DNA of 30,651 nt from JBDTDV01 sp039922875 (GCA_039922875.1 JBDTDV010000073.1:1-30651); one strand, 5' to 3'. Shown: positions 8,110 to 14,720, counted from the first letter of the stretch. Notes: generated by a model from the sequence alone, not told the origin. Made by a program: numbers and translations.

Positions 8110-8778
8110 CTATACCGATCGCAGCACCGCGACCACCTTGCCCAGGACCTCCGCGAAGTCGCCGACGATCGGCTCAAAATTTGAGTTCCGCGGCAGCAGC
8201 CAGGTGTGCCCGTCCCGTTGCCGGAACACCTTGACGGTCGCCTCATCATCCAGCATGGCGGCGACGATGTCGCCATTCTCCGCCGTCTTCTGCTGGCGCA
8301 CGACAACCCAGTCGCCATCACAAATGGCCGCATCGATCATCGACTCTCCGACGACCTTGAGCATGAACAATTCGCCCTTGCCGACCAGCTGGCGGGGCAG
8401 AGAAAAGATCTCCTCGACCTGCTGCTCGGCGGTGATCGGGATTCCGGCCGCGATACGACCGACCAGCGGGACCATGGCGGCGTCGCCGATGCCGGTCGTG
8501 GCATCCGCACCGACGGGCTCGGTTCCGGCGGTAGCCGTATGCAGAATCTCCAACGCCCGCGGCCGGTTCGGGTCGCGGCGCAGGTATCCGCGCAGCTCCA
8601 ACTGGTTGAGCTGGTGGGTCACGCTGGATAGCGAGGCGAGGCCGACCATGTCGCCGATCTCTCGCATACTCGGCGGATATCCGCGGGTGGCGACCGACTG
8701 ACGAATGCAGTCCAAAACCGCGACCTGCTTCGCCGTCAGTGGCTTGCTCTGCTGGCTTCGTGCCTTGTCACCTGCCAC
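8110..8778 (-). CDS. lexA: SOS repressor LexA
   Basis: A 222-residue LexA from the GTG at 8778. The winged-HTH domain covers about residues 13–78 (LTAKQVAVLDCI, GYPPSMREIGDMVGLASLSSVTHQL, RGYLRRDPNRPRALEI). The S24 peptidase domain follows a Gly/Ala/Thr linker, with cleavage site A111–G112 (GRIAAGIPI), nucleophile S146 (VGESMID) and general base K183 (EATVKVF). RecA filaments trigger its self-cleavage, releasing SOS genes. The frame is open to another GTG at 8811; 8778 is preferred because CGAAGGGCGG lies upstream and the family start is close to the HTH. It diverges from the LysM gene, and both promoters carry LexA boxes. Confidence 0.97.
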   Translation of the reverse strand: MAGDKARSQQSKPLTAKQVAVLDCIRQSVATRGYPPSMREIGDMVGLASLSSVTHQLNQLELRGYLRRDPNRPRALEILHTATAGTEPVGADATTGIGDAAMVPLVGRIAAGIPITAEQQVEEIFSLPRQLVGKGELFMLKVVGESMIDAAICDGDWVVVRQQKTAENGDIVAAMLDDEATVKVFRQRDGHTWLLPRNSNFEPIVGDFAEVLGKVVAVLRSV

Positions 8779-8885
8779 GGTGCCGACCGCCCTTCGTAAC
8801 CCGCTGTGCACCCGGTGGACCCGAATGTCGGTGGTGCCTGGTTCAGTGTTGCTCAGACAATCGAAACTGTATCCGGCAGCCGTCG

Positions 8886-8915
8886 AGTATACAAACGTTT
8901 ATTCGAGTGTGTCGC
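8886..8915 (-). promoter_or_regulatory. lexA promoter with autoregulatory SOS box
   Basis: On the minus strand GCGACA (8915–8910), an 18-nt spacer and TATACT (8891–8886) form a plausible promoter. The spacer holds TCGAATAAACGTTTGT (8906–8891), which matches the SOS consensus at 9 of 12 fixed positions. It is a weaker box than those of recA and the LysM gene, consistent with lexA autoregulation. The predicted leader before the GTG at 8778 is about 100 nt. Confidence 0.65.
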
Positions 8916-8946
8916 GGTTTTCTCTCTTAAGGAGTCCCGTTTGCGC

Positions 8947-8978
8947 TTGATTTTCGGATTATTCGAAGGTATGTTCGG
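8947..8978 (+). promoter_or_regulatory. SOS-controlled promoter of the LysM gene
   Basis: TTGATT (8947–8952), 17 nt, then TATGTT (8970–8975) form a promoter. The box TCGAAGGTATGTTCGG (8963–8978) covers its −10 hexamer and matches the SOS consensus at 10 of 12 fixed positions. It differs from the recA box at one base of 16, so LexA binding here should directly block the promoter. Confidence 0.75.
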
Positions 8979-9007
8979 AACAAAGCTTCACCTCAGGAGG
9001 CCAGACC

Positions 9008-9361
9008 ATGACGAGCGAAGTTCCAGCCACGCTCACCCCTCGGCGCCGGTTGCGCATGACCAGACGAGGCCGCATCGCTCTTACGGCAGTGATCTGTGCA
9101 CCGCTGGTCGCGGGCGCGGCGGTCACGGCGGTCAACGGAGGCCACGCGTTCGCCGACGCGGCCAACGCCGAAGCGAACACCTCGAGCGCCGAGTTCCAGT
9201 ACGTGACGATCCGATCCGGCCAGTCACTGTGGCGGGTGGCCGAGACCATCGCGCCGAGTGCAGATCCGCGCGACGTCATCGCCGACATTGTCAACTTGAA
9301 CCAGTTGACCTCCGTCGAGGTGCGTCCCGGCCAAAGAGTGGCAATACCCGCGAAGTACTGA
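9008..9361 (+). CDS. Small membrane-anchored LysM protein, predicted SOS-induced cell division inhibitor
   Basis: A 117-residue protein: a basic cytoplasmic N-terminus (RRRLRMTRRGR), one hydrophobic segment at about 22–42 (IALTAVICAPLVAGAAVTAV), a short Ala/Glu/Ser linker, and a single LysM domain at about 65–114 (YVTIRSGQSLWRVAETIAP … VRPGQRVAIP). LysM binds peptidoglycan, so the protein should face the wall. The ATG has a strong Shine-Dalgarno AGGAGG at 8995–9000. Its place next to lexA and its SOS promoter are shared with Bacillus YneA, Corynebacterium DivS and mycobacterial Rv2719c, which act on division or the wall after DNA damage. Function is inferred from context; I see no hydrolase catalytic motif. 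Confidence 0.88.
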   Translation: MTSEVPATLTPRRRLRMTRRGRIALTAVICAPLVAGAAVTAVNGGHAFADAANAEANTSSAEFQYVTIRSGQSLWRVAETIAPSADPRDVIADIVNLNQLTSVEVRPGQRVAIPAKY

Positions 9362-9373
9362 CGGGCCAGCCAG

Positions 9374-9379
9374 TAATAT
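9374..9379 (+). promoter_or_regulatory. −10 box (TAATAT) for leaderless hisC transcript
   Basis: TAATAT is followed by 7 nt and the hisC GTG at 9387, with no Shine-Dalgarno. It lies 12 nt after the LysM stop codon, so the his genes start their own transcript separate from the SOS unit. Confidence 0.6.
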
Positions 9380-9386
9380 TGGTCCG

Positions 9387-10484
9387 GTGTTCACTCTCGA
9401 TGACCTACCCCTCCGCGACGACCTCCGTGGTGCACACCCATACGGTGCCCCGCAGAAGCGGGTCGCTATCGCGCTGAACGTCAACGAGAACACCCATCCC
9501 ATCCCGGACGAGGTCGCGGCTGACATTGTCGATGCGGTGGCCGAGGCCATCCGGGGAGTGAACCGCTATCCGGACCGGGAATTCGCCGAGCTACGGCAGG
9601 CGTTGGCCGGCTATCTCGGTCAGGGCCCTGGCGCCGGGAATCTGGGCCCGCGGAACATCTGGGCGGCAAATGGCTCCAACGAGGTGCTGCAGCAGGTATT
9701 GCAGGCGTTCGGCGGGCCGGGCCGCAGCGTGTTGGGATTCGCACCGACCTACTCGATGTATCCGATTCTCGCTGCGGGCACCGGTACCAGATGGATTGCG
9801 GCCGAACGGGACGACGCCTTCGAGTTGTCCCCGGCCACCGCGGTGGAGTGGATCGCTCGGGAACACCCCGATCTGGTATTCCTGTGTACCCCGAACAATC
9901 CGACTGGGACTCCACTGGCTATTGACACCATCGCCGCCATTTACGATGCAACAGACGGAATGGTCATCGTCGACGAGGCATACGCCGAGTTCATGCCACC
10001 CGGCGAGCCCTCGGCGATCACTCTGTTGCCGGGGCGGGAGCGGCTGATCGTCTCACGCACCATGAGCAAGGCGTTCGCCTTCGCCGGAGCACGCCTTGGC
10101 TATCTCGCCGCGGACCCCGTCGTGACCGACGCACTGCGGTTGGTGCGGCTGCCGTACCACCTGTCCGCACTGACCCAGGCTGCCGCGGTCGCCGCACTCG
10201 GCCATGCGGACCAGATGCTGGCGATGGTGCAGGACATCACGGTGCAGCGGGATCGGATGATCGCCGGGCTGCGCACACTCGGCTTCAGCCCATACCGAAG
10301 TTGGAGCAACTTCGTCCTGTTCGGCGGAGTGGACGACCCGCACGGCATGTTTGAAGCGCTCTTGGCCGAAGGGGTCCTGATCCGCGATATCGGTATTCCC
10401 GGTCACCTCCGGGTGAGCGCCGGGACGCAGGCCGAGACGAGCGCGTTCCTGGATGCGCTCGGGCGCATTGTCGGGCGCAGCTAA
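9387..10484 (+). CDS. hisC: Histidinol-phosphate aminotransferase HisC
   Basis: A 365-residue fold-type I PLP aminotransferase converting imidazole-acetol phosphate to L-histidinol phosphate, step 7 of histidine synthesis. The N-terminal LNVNENTHPIP, the GSNEVLQQVLQAFGG turn, the FLCTPNNPTGTPL motif, VIVDEAYAEF and the Schiff-base lysine K228 in SRTMSKAFAFAGARLGY are all visible. The GTG at 9387 is supported by the −10 box and fits the family N-terminus (FTLDDLPLRDDLRG). hisD, which often precedes hisC, is absent; the LysM gene is upstream instead. It heads the run hisC–hisB–hisH–priA. Confidence 0.96.
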   Translation: MFTLDDLPLRDDLRGAHPYGAPQKRVAIALNVNENTHPIPDEVAADIVDAVAEAIRGVNRYPDREFAELRQALAGYLGQGPGAGNLGPRNIWAANGSNEVLQQVLQAFGGPGRSVLGFAPTYSMYPILAAGTGTRWIAAERDDAFELSPATAVEWIAREHPDLVFLCTPNNPTGTPLAIDTIAAIYDATDGMVIVDEAYAEFMPPGEPSAITLLPGRERLIVSRTMSKAFAFAGARLGYLAADPVVTDALRLVRLPYHLSALTQAAAVAALGHADQMLAMVQDITVQRDRMIAGLRTLGFSPYRSWSNFVLFGGVDDPHGMFEALLAEGVLIRDIGIPGHLRVSAGTQAETSAFLDALGRIVGRS

Positions 10485-10487
10485 GCT
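10482..10487 (+). promoter_or_regulatory. −10 box (TAAGCT) for leaderless hisB transcript, overlapping the hisC stop
   Basis: TAAGCT begins with the TAA stop codon of hisC and ends 7 nt before the hisB ATG at 10495. No Shine-Dalgarno is visible in the 10-nt gap. Confidence 0.45.
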
Positions 10488-10494
10488 CGATTCC

Positions 10495-11103
10495 ATGACG
10501 CAAGACAACCGGACGGCACAGCTGAAGCGGGAAACCAGCGAGTCGAGCATCGAGCTTTCCCTCGACCTGGACGGCACGGGCGTCGCAGACATCCACACTT
10601 CGGTGCCGTTCTACGACCACCTGCTCACCGCCTTCGCCAAGCACTCACTGACCGATCTGACCGTGCGGGCCAGTGGCGACATCGAGATCGACGTGCACCA
10701 TACCGTGGAAGACGTCGCAATCGTGCTGGGACAGTCGCTGCGCACCGCGCTCGGGGACAAGCGCGGTATCGCTCGGTTCGGCGACGCCGTGGTGCCGCTG
10801 GACGAGGCGCTGGTTCAGGCGGTGGTGGACATCTCCGGCCGCCCCTACCTGGTGCACTCCGGAGAGCCGGACGGTTTTGAGTACCACCTGATCGGCGGTC
10901 ACTTCACCGGTTCGCTGGTGCGTCACGTCTTCGAGGCGATCAGCTTTCACGCGGCGATCACGGTGCACGTGACGGTCCTGGGTGGCCGAGACCCGCACCA
11001 CATCGCTGAGGCGGAGTTCAAATCCTTCGCTCGGGCGTTTCGTCAAGCCAAGGAGCGTGACCTGCGGGTGGTCGGTATCCCATCCACCAAGGGCGTGCTG
11101 TGA
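10495..11103 (+). CDS. hisB: Imidazoleglycerol-phosphate dehydratase HisB
   Basis: A 202-residue monofunctional IGP dehydratase, step 6 of histidine synthesis, acting as a Mn-dependent 24-mer. Both metal-binding repeats are present: DVHHTVEDVAIVLG at about 67–79 and DPHHIAEAEFKSFARA near the C-terminus. FYDHLLTAFAKHS, DISGRPYLV and GGHFTGSLVRHVFEA are also typical. There is no N-terminal histidinol-phosphatase domain, unlike E. coli HisB. The ATG at 10495 starts MTQDNRTAQLKRETSES, as in the family; the frame is open further upstream, but that part overlaps hisC. Its last bases overlap hisH by 4 nt. Confidence 0.97.
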   Translation: MTQDNRTAQLKRETSESSIELSLDLDGTGVADIHTSVPFYDHLLTAFAKHSLTDLTVRASGDIEIDVHHTVEDVAIVLGQSLRTALGDKRGIARFGDAVVPLDEALVQAVVDISGRPYLVHSGEPDGFEYHLIGGHFTGSLVRHVFEAISFHAAITVHVTVLGGRDPHHIAEAEFKSFARAFRQAKERDLRVVGIPSTKGVL

Positions 11104-11759
11104 CCGCACCGCGCGTCGCGGTCCTCGATTATGGATCGGGCAATGTGCACTCGGCGGTGAAGGCCTTGGAATTTGCCGGAGCAGACGTCGTCCTGAGCGC
11201 CGACCGCGCCATCGTCGCATCGGCCGACGGGCTGGTCGTTCCCGGAGTCGGTGCGTTCGGCGCCGTGATGAGCGCGTTGCGCGCTGCGGGAGGCGACGAG
11301 ATGATCGACCGACGGATCGCCGGCGGCAGGCCGGTGCTGGGCATTTGCGTCGGAATGCAGGTGCTCTTCGAGCGCGGTGTGGAGCGTGGAGTGCACACCG
11401 AGGGGCTCGGACAATGGCCGGGAGTGGTCGACCTGCTGCCGGCACGCGTTCTGCCGCACATGGGGTGGGACACGGTCCAGGCTCCGGAATCCTCGGTATT
11501 GTTCGACGGCATTCGGGGCGAGAGGTTCTACTTCGTGCACTCCTACGCGGCGCTGGACTGGACGATGGGGTCCCACGCACCGTTTCCCGACGCGGATTTG
11601 ACCTGGTCAGAGCACGGTGCGCCGTTCCTTGCCGCGGTGGAGAACGGGCCGGTGTCCGCCACTCAGTTCCACCCGGAAAAGTCCGGCGCGGCCGGCATCC
11701 GACTGCTGGCGAACTGGCTGGGAAGCCTGCCCACCCCCCGAATCCGAGGACAACAATGA
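11100..11759 (+). CDS. hisH: Imidazole glycerol phosphate synthase glutaminase subunit HisH
   Basis: A 219-residue class I glutamine amidotransferase that supplies ammonia to HisF for making IGP and AICAR. The catalytic triad is visible as C83 (LGICVGMQ), H191 and E193 (TQFHPEKS). The N-terminal VLDYGSGNVHSAVKAL and oxyanion-loop VPGVGAFG motifs confirm it. It starts at the GTG within the GTGA overlap with hisB and ends in an ATGA overlap with priA, so hisB–hisH–priA translation is coupled. Its partner hisF is not next to it here, although priA–hisF is a frequent order elsewhere. Confidence 0.97.
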   Translation: MTAPRVAVLDYGSGNVHSAVKALEFAGADVVLSADRAIVASADGLVVPGVGAFGAVMSALRAAGGDEMIDRRIAGGRPVLGICVGMQVLFERGVERGVHTEGLGQWPGVVDLLPARVLPHMGWDTVQAPESSVLFDGIRGERFYFVHSYAALDWTMGSHAPFPDADLTWSEHGAPFLAAVENGPVSATQFHPEKSGAAGIRLLANWLGSLPTPRIRGQQ

Positions 11760-12502
11760 ATGAGTTCAGCCAAACCCCCCGCCTGGTGTTGCTGCCCGCG
11801 GTCGACATCTCCGATGGGAAGGCCGTCCGGTTGACCAGGGGAGAGGCCGGAACCGAGACGAACTACGGCGACCCGGTTGCCGCGGCCGCGGACTGGGCGG
11901 CACAGGGCGCCCAGTGGATTCACCTGGTCGATCTGGATGCGGCCTTCGGGCGCGGCAACAATCAGGCGGTGATCAAGAAGGTGATCCGGCAGGTCAAGGG
12001 CGTCAGCGTCGAATTATCTGGCGGCATCCGGGACGACGCATCGCTGGAGGCCGCAATGAGTTGCGGCCCGAAGCGGATCAATCTGGGCACGGCCGCGCTG
12101 GAGAACCCGGAGTGGACAGCCAACGTGATCGCACAATACGGCGAGGCTGTCGCGGTGGGACTGGACGTGCGCGGAACGACCCTTTCGGCCCGCGGATGGA
12201 CCAAAGACGGCGGTGACCTCTGGCACGTGATGGAGCGCCTGGAGGAGGCCGGCTGCGCCAGGTATGTGGTCACCGATGTGACCAAGGATGGCACCCTCAA
12301 CGGCCCGAATCTGGAATTGCTCAAGCAGGTCATGGAGCACACGCCGCGCCCGGTCATCGCCTCAGGTGGCGTTGCCAGCCTGGACGATATCGCGGCGCTG
12401 CGGGAACTGGTGGCGCGCGGCCTGGAGGCAGCGATCGTCGGCAAGGCGCTCTACTCCGGCGCCTTCACTCTCGCCGAGGCGCTGGATGTCGCAACCAACT
12501 GA
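11756..12502 (+). CDS. priA: Phosphoribosyl isomerase PriA (HisA, probably bifunctional HisA/TrpF)
   Basis: A 248-residue (βα)8-barrel isomerising ProFAR to PRFAR in histidine synthesis. The catalytic Asp residues are D17 (LLPAVDISDGKAVRL) and D174 (VVTDVTKDGTLNGPN). Phosphate-binding loops ELSGGIRDD, INLGTAALENP and IASGGVASLDD are present. The loop ending SARGWTKDGGDLW has the Arg-Gly-Trp (R146, W148) known in actinobacterial PriA to support TrpF activity as well, so a dual His/Trp role is inferred. The start is the ATG in the ATGA overlap with hisH. The 3' end overlaps the SseB-family gene by 17 nt. Confidence 0.94.
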   Translation: MNEFSQTPRLVLLPAVDISDGKAVRLTRGEAGTETNYGDPVAAAADWAAQGAQWIHLVDLDAAFGRGNNQAVIKKVIRQVKGVSVELSGGIRDDASLEAAMSCGPKRINLGTAALENPEWTANVIAQYGEAVAVGLDVRGTTLSARGWTKDGGDLWHVMERLEEAGCARYVVTDVTKDGTLNGPNLELLKQVMEHTPRPVIASGGVASLDDIAALRELVARGLEAAIVGKALYSGAFTLAEALDVATN

Positions 12503-13265
12503 CCACGGCACCGATTCGGCCGGCCAACCCTGGGCGGGCCGACAATTCCAGGCCGGGCCGGCCTCGACCGACGACGGGAGCGCACCGGAGTCGCTGATCC
12601 AAGCGCTGCGACGATTCCACGATGGAACCGGCTCGAATGCGGAGGTCGTCGACGTGCTCCGCGGCACTCGGCTGCTGATCCCTCTGGTTGCCCATCTGGG
12701 CGAATCCGGCACCGACGATGCTGGTCACCGTCTCGACAAGACGCAGGAACTGGCCATCGTCACCGTGGCCGGTCCGGATGGTCGGGACGTTCTTCCGGTG
12801 TTCTCTTCGGTGACAGCCTTGCAGACCTGGAATCCGCGGGCTCGCCCGGTGCCGGCCGATGGCGTTCGGGTAGCTCTGGCGGCCGCCAGCGAGCGCACCG
12901 ACCTGGTCGTGTTGGACCCGACATCCGAGACCGAGTTCGTGGTTCGACGGCCCGCGCTCTGGGCGATGGCGCGAGCGATGCGGTGGGCGCCGAGTTACGC
13001 GGATGCCGCGGTCGCGCGGGTGTTCCAGGAGTCGGCGGCCGGTGAGCGCGCCGTCATCGCGCTCACCCTGGCGCCGGGGGACCCGATGGCGCGGCTGGCC
13101 GGCCCAGAGCTGCTGGTCCGGCTGGAGCTGGAACCCGGTCTGGTCCAAAGCGAACTCAACGCGCTGCTCGACCGGCTTCAGGCCTGCTGGGCGGCAAGTA
13201 CCGTGATCGCCCAGCACGTGGACTCGATGGCCGTGAAAGTACTCGGCAGTAGTACTCGGCAGTAG
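12486..13265 (+). CDS. SseB-family protein
   Basis: A 259-residue protein with the SseB N-terminal domain. After ~40 variable residues come LIQALRRFHDGTG, VVDVLRGTRLLIPLVAHL and AIVTVAGPDGRDVLPVFSSVTALQTWNPRARPVPADG, then LVVLDPTSETEFVVRRPALWAMA. From family knowledge the domain is found next to his genes in many actinobacteria, but its role is not established; the enteric name refers to a rhodanese-enhancing protein. Translation starts at the ATG at 12486 inside priA, so it is coupled to the his operon. The last codons lie in a 13-bp tandem repeat, which sets the C-terminus SSTRQ; this end is probably variable between strains. Confidence 0.87.
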   Translation: MSQPTDHGTDSAGQPWAGRQFQAGPASTDDGSAPESLIQALRRFHDGTGSNAEVVDVLRGTRLLIPLVAHLGESGTDDAGHRLDKTQELAIVTVAGPDGRDVLPVFSSVTALQTWNPRARPVPADGVRVALAAASERTDLVVLDPTSETEFVVRRPALWAMARAMRWAPSYADAAVARVFQESAAGERAVIALTLAPGDPMARLAGPELLVRLELEPGLVQSELNALLDRLQACWAASTVIAQHVDSMAVKVLGSSTRQ

Positions 13266-13276
13266 TACTCGGCAGT
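13238..13276 (+). repeat. Three perfect tandem copies of a 13-bp unit
   Basis: AGTACTCGGCAGT is repeated three times without mismatch (13238–13250, 13251–13263, 13264–13276). The first two copies cover the 3' end of the SseB gene and the TAG stop is formed at 13263–13265. Because 13 is not a multiple of three, gain or loss of copies changes the C-terminal residues. Confidence 0.95.
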
Positions 13277-13278
13277 AG

Positions 13279-13297
13279 CGCTCGACCCGCTGGAGCG
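13279..13297. terminator. Weak hairpin between convergent SseB and DUF1844 genes
   Basis: CGCTC and GAGCG pair across a 9-nt loop in the 42-bp gap between the two convergent genes. The stem is short and there is no U-tract, so its role as a bidirectional terminator is only possible. Confidence 0.3.
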
Positions 13298-13307
13298 ACT
13301 CTGTCGG

Positions 13308-13646
13308 TTAGCTGACCGGGCCGGTGTACTTCTCGCCAGGGCCCTGGCCGATCGGGTCGGGGATGGCCGACGCCTCCCGGAAGGCCAGCTGCACCGATCG
13401 CAGCCCGTCCCGCAGGCTCCTGGCATGCTGATCACCCAAATCCGCAGCGCTGGCCGTGATCAGCCCGGCCAGGGCGGTGATCAGTTTGCGTGCCTCGTCC
13501 AGATCGGTCTGACCCAGCGGATCATCGGCCAGACCGCACTTGACCGCCGCCGCACTCAGCAGATGTACGGCCGTGGTGGTGATCACCTCGACTGCCGGCA
13601 CCTCGGCGATATCGCGGATGGCTCGCTCCTGATAGCTTTCACTCAC
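13308..13646 (-). CDS. DUF1844 domain protein
   Basis: A 112-residue protein with the DUF1844 pattern: EVPAVEVITTTAVHLLSAAAVKCGLADD, then DLDEARKLITALAGLITASAADLG and RSLRDGLRSVQLAFREAS. It looks all-helical and soluble. The function is unknown; the family is widespread in actinobacteria and often lies beside infC, as here. The GTG start at 13646 is supported by a −10 box TAAGCT 6 nt upstream and by the absence of a Shine-Dalgarno. The C-terminus ends PGEKYTGPVS. It is transcribed away from infC and towards the SseB gene. Confidence 0.87.
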   Translation of the reverse strand: MSESYQERAIRDIAEVPAVEVITTTAVHLLSAAAVKCGLADDPLGQTDLDEARKLITALAGLITASAADLGDQHARSLRDGLRSVQLAFREASAIPDPIGQGPGEKYTGPVS

Positions 13647-13652
13647 CAGGCA

Positions 13653-13658
13653 AGCTTA
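13653..13658 (-). promoter_or_regulatory. −10 box (TAAGCT) for leaderless DUF1844 transcript
   Basis: On the minus strand TAAGCT is followed by TGCCTG and the GTG start at 13646. No ribosome binding site is present. Confidence 0.5.
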
Positions 13659-13911
13659 CGTCGCGTCCCGGATTCTGTTAGACTCTCTGCGGCCCTGGGG
13701 TGTCAGCCCCGGTGCGAAAGTGGATAATCTCCCACCCGCGTTCGACCGCGTGATAGGGTCGCCGGGTTGTTACACTCCGCCACACGCGGTTGCCATAACG
13801 GGAATCGGGTGCGGTAGCCAGGGTGTTGGCTCAGACTCCTCACTTTCGTCGTCGTCGGCTTCCGCCGGCGCCCGTGGCCAGCCACATCGCAAAGTATTAG
13901 AGGAGAAACGC
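13659..13911 (+). promoter_or_regulatory. infC operon promoter region and leader
   Basis: This 253-bp stretch between the divergent DUF1844 and infC genes has several −10-like boxes: TAGACT (13679–13684), GATAAT (13723–13728) and TACACT (13771–13776). No clear −35 accompanies them. Small inverted repeats are visible: CTGGGG/CCCCGG (13695–13712), AGCCA/TGGCT (about 13815–13830) and GTGGC/GCCAC (13874–13885). The frame of infC stays open through part of it, but nothing there resembles IF3, so I treat it as an untranslated leader of roughly 130–180 nt. Confidence 0.45.
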
Positions 13912-14496
13912 ATCAGCGATCCCCGTACCAATGACCGTATCCGCGTCCCCGAAGTTCGTCTTGTCGGCCCCAGCGGTGAGCAGGTCGGCGTCGTCAAAAT
14001 CGAGGTCGCCATCCGGCTCGCGCAGGAAGCCGATTTGGACCTGGTTGAGGTTGCTCCCAACTCCAAACCACCCGTCGCGAAGATTATGGATTACGGCAAG
14101 TTCAAGTACGAAGCTGCGCAGAAGGCCAAGGAGGCCAGGCGCAACCAGGCGAATACGATCCTGAAAGAGGTTCGGTTCCGCCTCAAGATTGACACGCACG
14201 ACTACGAGACGAAGCGCAGGCGCGCAGAGGGCTTCCTCAAGGGAGGCGACAAGGTCAAAGCGATGATCTTGTTCCGTGGTCGCGAGCAGTCCCGCCCCGA
14301 TCAGGGCGTGCGGCTGCTGCAGAGATTTGCCGAAGATGTCGCGGAGTTCGGTTCTGTGGAATCGACTCCGACCATCGACGGTCGAAATATGGTCATGGTC
14401 ATTGGCCCCCTGAAGAACAAGTCAGAGGTCAAGGGCGAGGCCCTCGCACATCGTGCCGCCGACAAGGCGGCCAAACAGGAGGAAAAGAATGCCTAA
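13912..14496 (+). CDS. infC: Translation initiation factor IF-3, AUC start codon
   Basis: A 194-residue IF3, which binds the 30S subunit, prevents premature 50S joining and proofreads start codons. The N-domain shows ISDPRTNDRIRVPEVRLVGPSGEQVG and DLDLVEVAPNSKPPVAKIMDYGKFKYE. The C-domain shows FRGREQSRPDQGVRLLQRFAEDV and GRNMVMVIGP. The family N-terminus falls on an ATC codon at 13912, with Shine-Dalgarno GAGGAG at 13900–13905 spaced 6 nt. No ATG, GTG or TTG fits, so AUC is the predicted start. IF3 discriminates against such codons, which in E. coli infC (AUU) gives feedback control. rpmI overlaps its 3' end by 8 nt. Confidence 0.95.
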   Translation: MSDPRTNDRIRVPEVRLVGPSGEQVGVVKIEVAIRLAQEADLDLVEVAPNSKPPVAKIMDYGKFKYEAAQKAKEARRNQANTILKEVRFRLKIDTHDYETKRRRAEGFLKGGDKVKAMILFRGREQSRPDQGVRLLQRFAEDVAEFGSVESTPTIDGRNMVMVIGPLKNKSEVKGEALAHRAADKAAKQEEKNA

Positions 14497-14683
14497 GCAG
14501 AAGACCCACTCCGGGTCCAAGAAGCGCTTCAAAGTCACCGGCACCGGCAAGCTCATGAAGCAGCAGGCCGGCATGCGCCACAACCTGGAGCGAAAGTCCT
14601 CCGCGCGCAAGGCGCGCTTGAACCAGGAAAAGGTGCTCGCTCCGGCGGACGCCAAGGTCATCAAGAAGCTTCTCGGCCGTTGA
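14489..14683 (+). CDS. rpmI: 50S ribosomal protein L35
   Basis: A 64-residue, very basic protein (MPKQKTHSGSKKRFKVTGTGKLM … KVIKKLLGR), the standard length and sequence of bL35 in the large subunit. The ATG at 14489 lies inside the infC 3' end, with Shine-Dalgarno CAGGAGG at about 14476–14482. Overlap with infC makes translational coupling likely. It is the middle gene of the conserved infC–rpmI–rplT operon, and rplT follows after 37 nt. Confidence 0.97.
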   Translation: MPKQKTHSGSKKRFKVTGTGKLMKQQAGMRHNLERKSSARKARLNQEKVLAPADAKVIKKLLGR

Positions 14684-14720
14684 GCCGTAGCGTCACCGAC
14701 AGAACGAAGGACATACTGCA

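Noticed and set aside
10645..11808. Long open frame of 387 codons on the minus strand across hisB and hisH
   Set aside because: It is antisense to well-recognised genes and rich in Arg, Pro and Ala, as expected of shadow frames in GC-rich DNA; no domain is recognisable.
13238..13276. Short tandem repeat considered as a CRISPR remnant or iteron
   Set aside because: The units are directly adjacent with no spacers, only three copies exist, and no cas or replication gene is nearby.
13720..13911. N-terminal extension of infC from a GTG at 13720
   Set aside because: The extra 64 residues do not resemble IF3, overlap promoter-like boxes, and a good Shine-Dalgarno lies at 13900–13905 before the conserved start.
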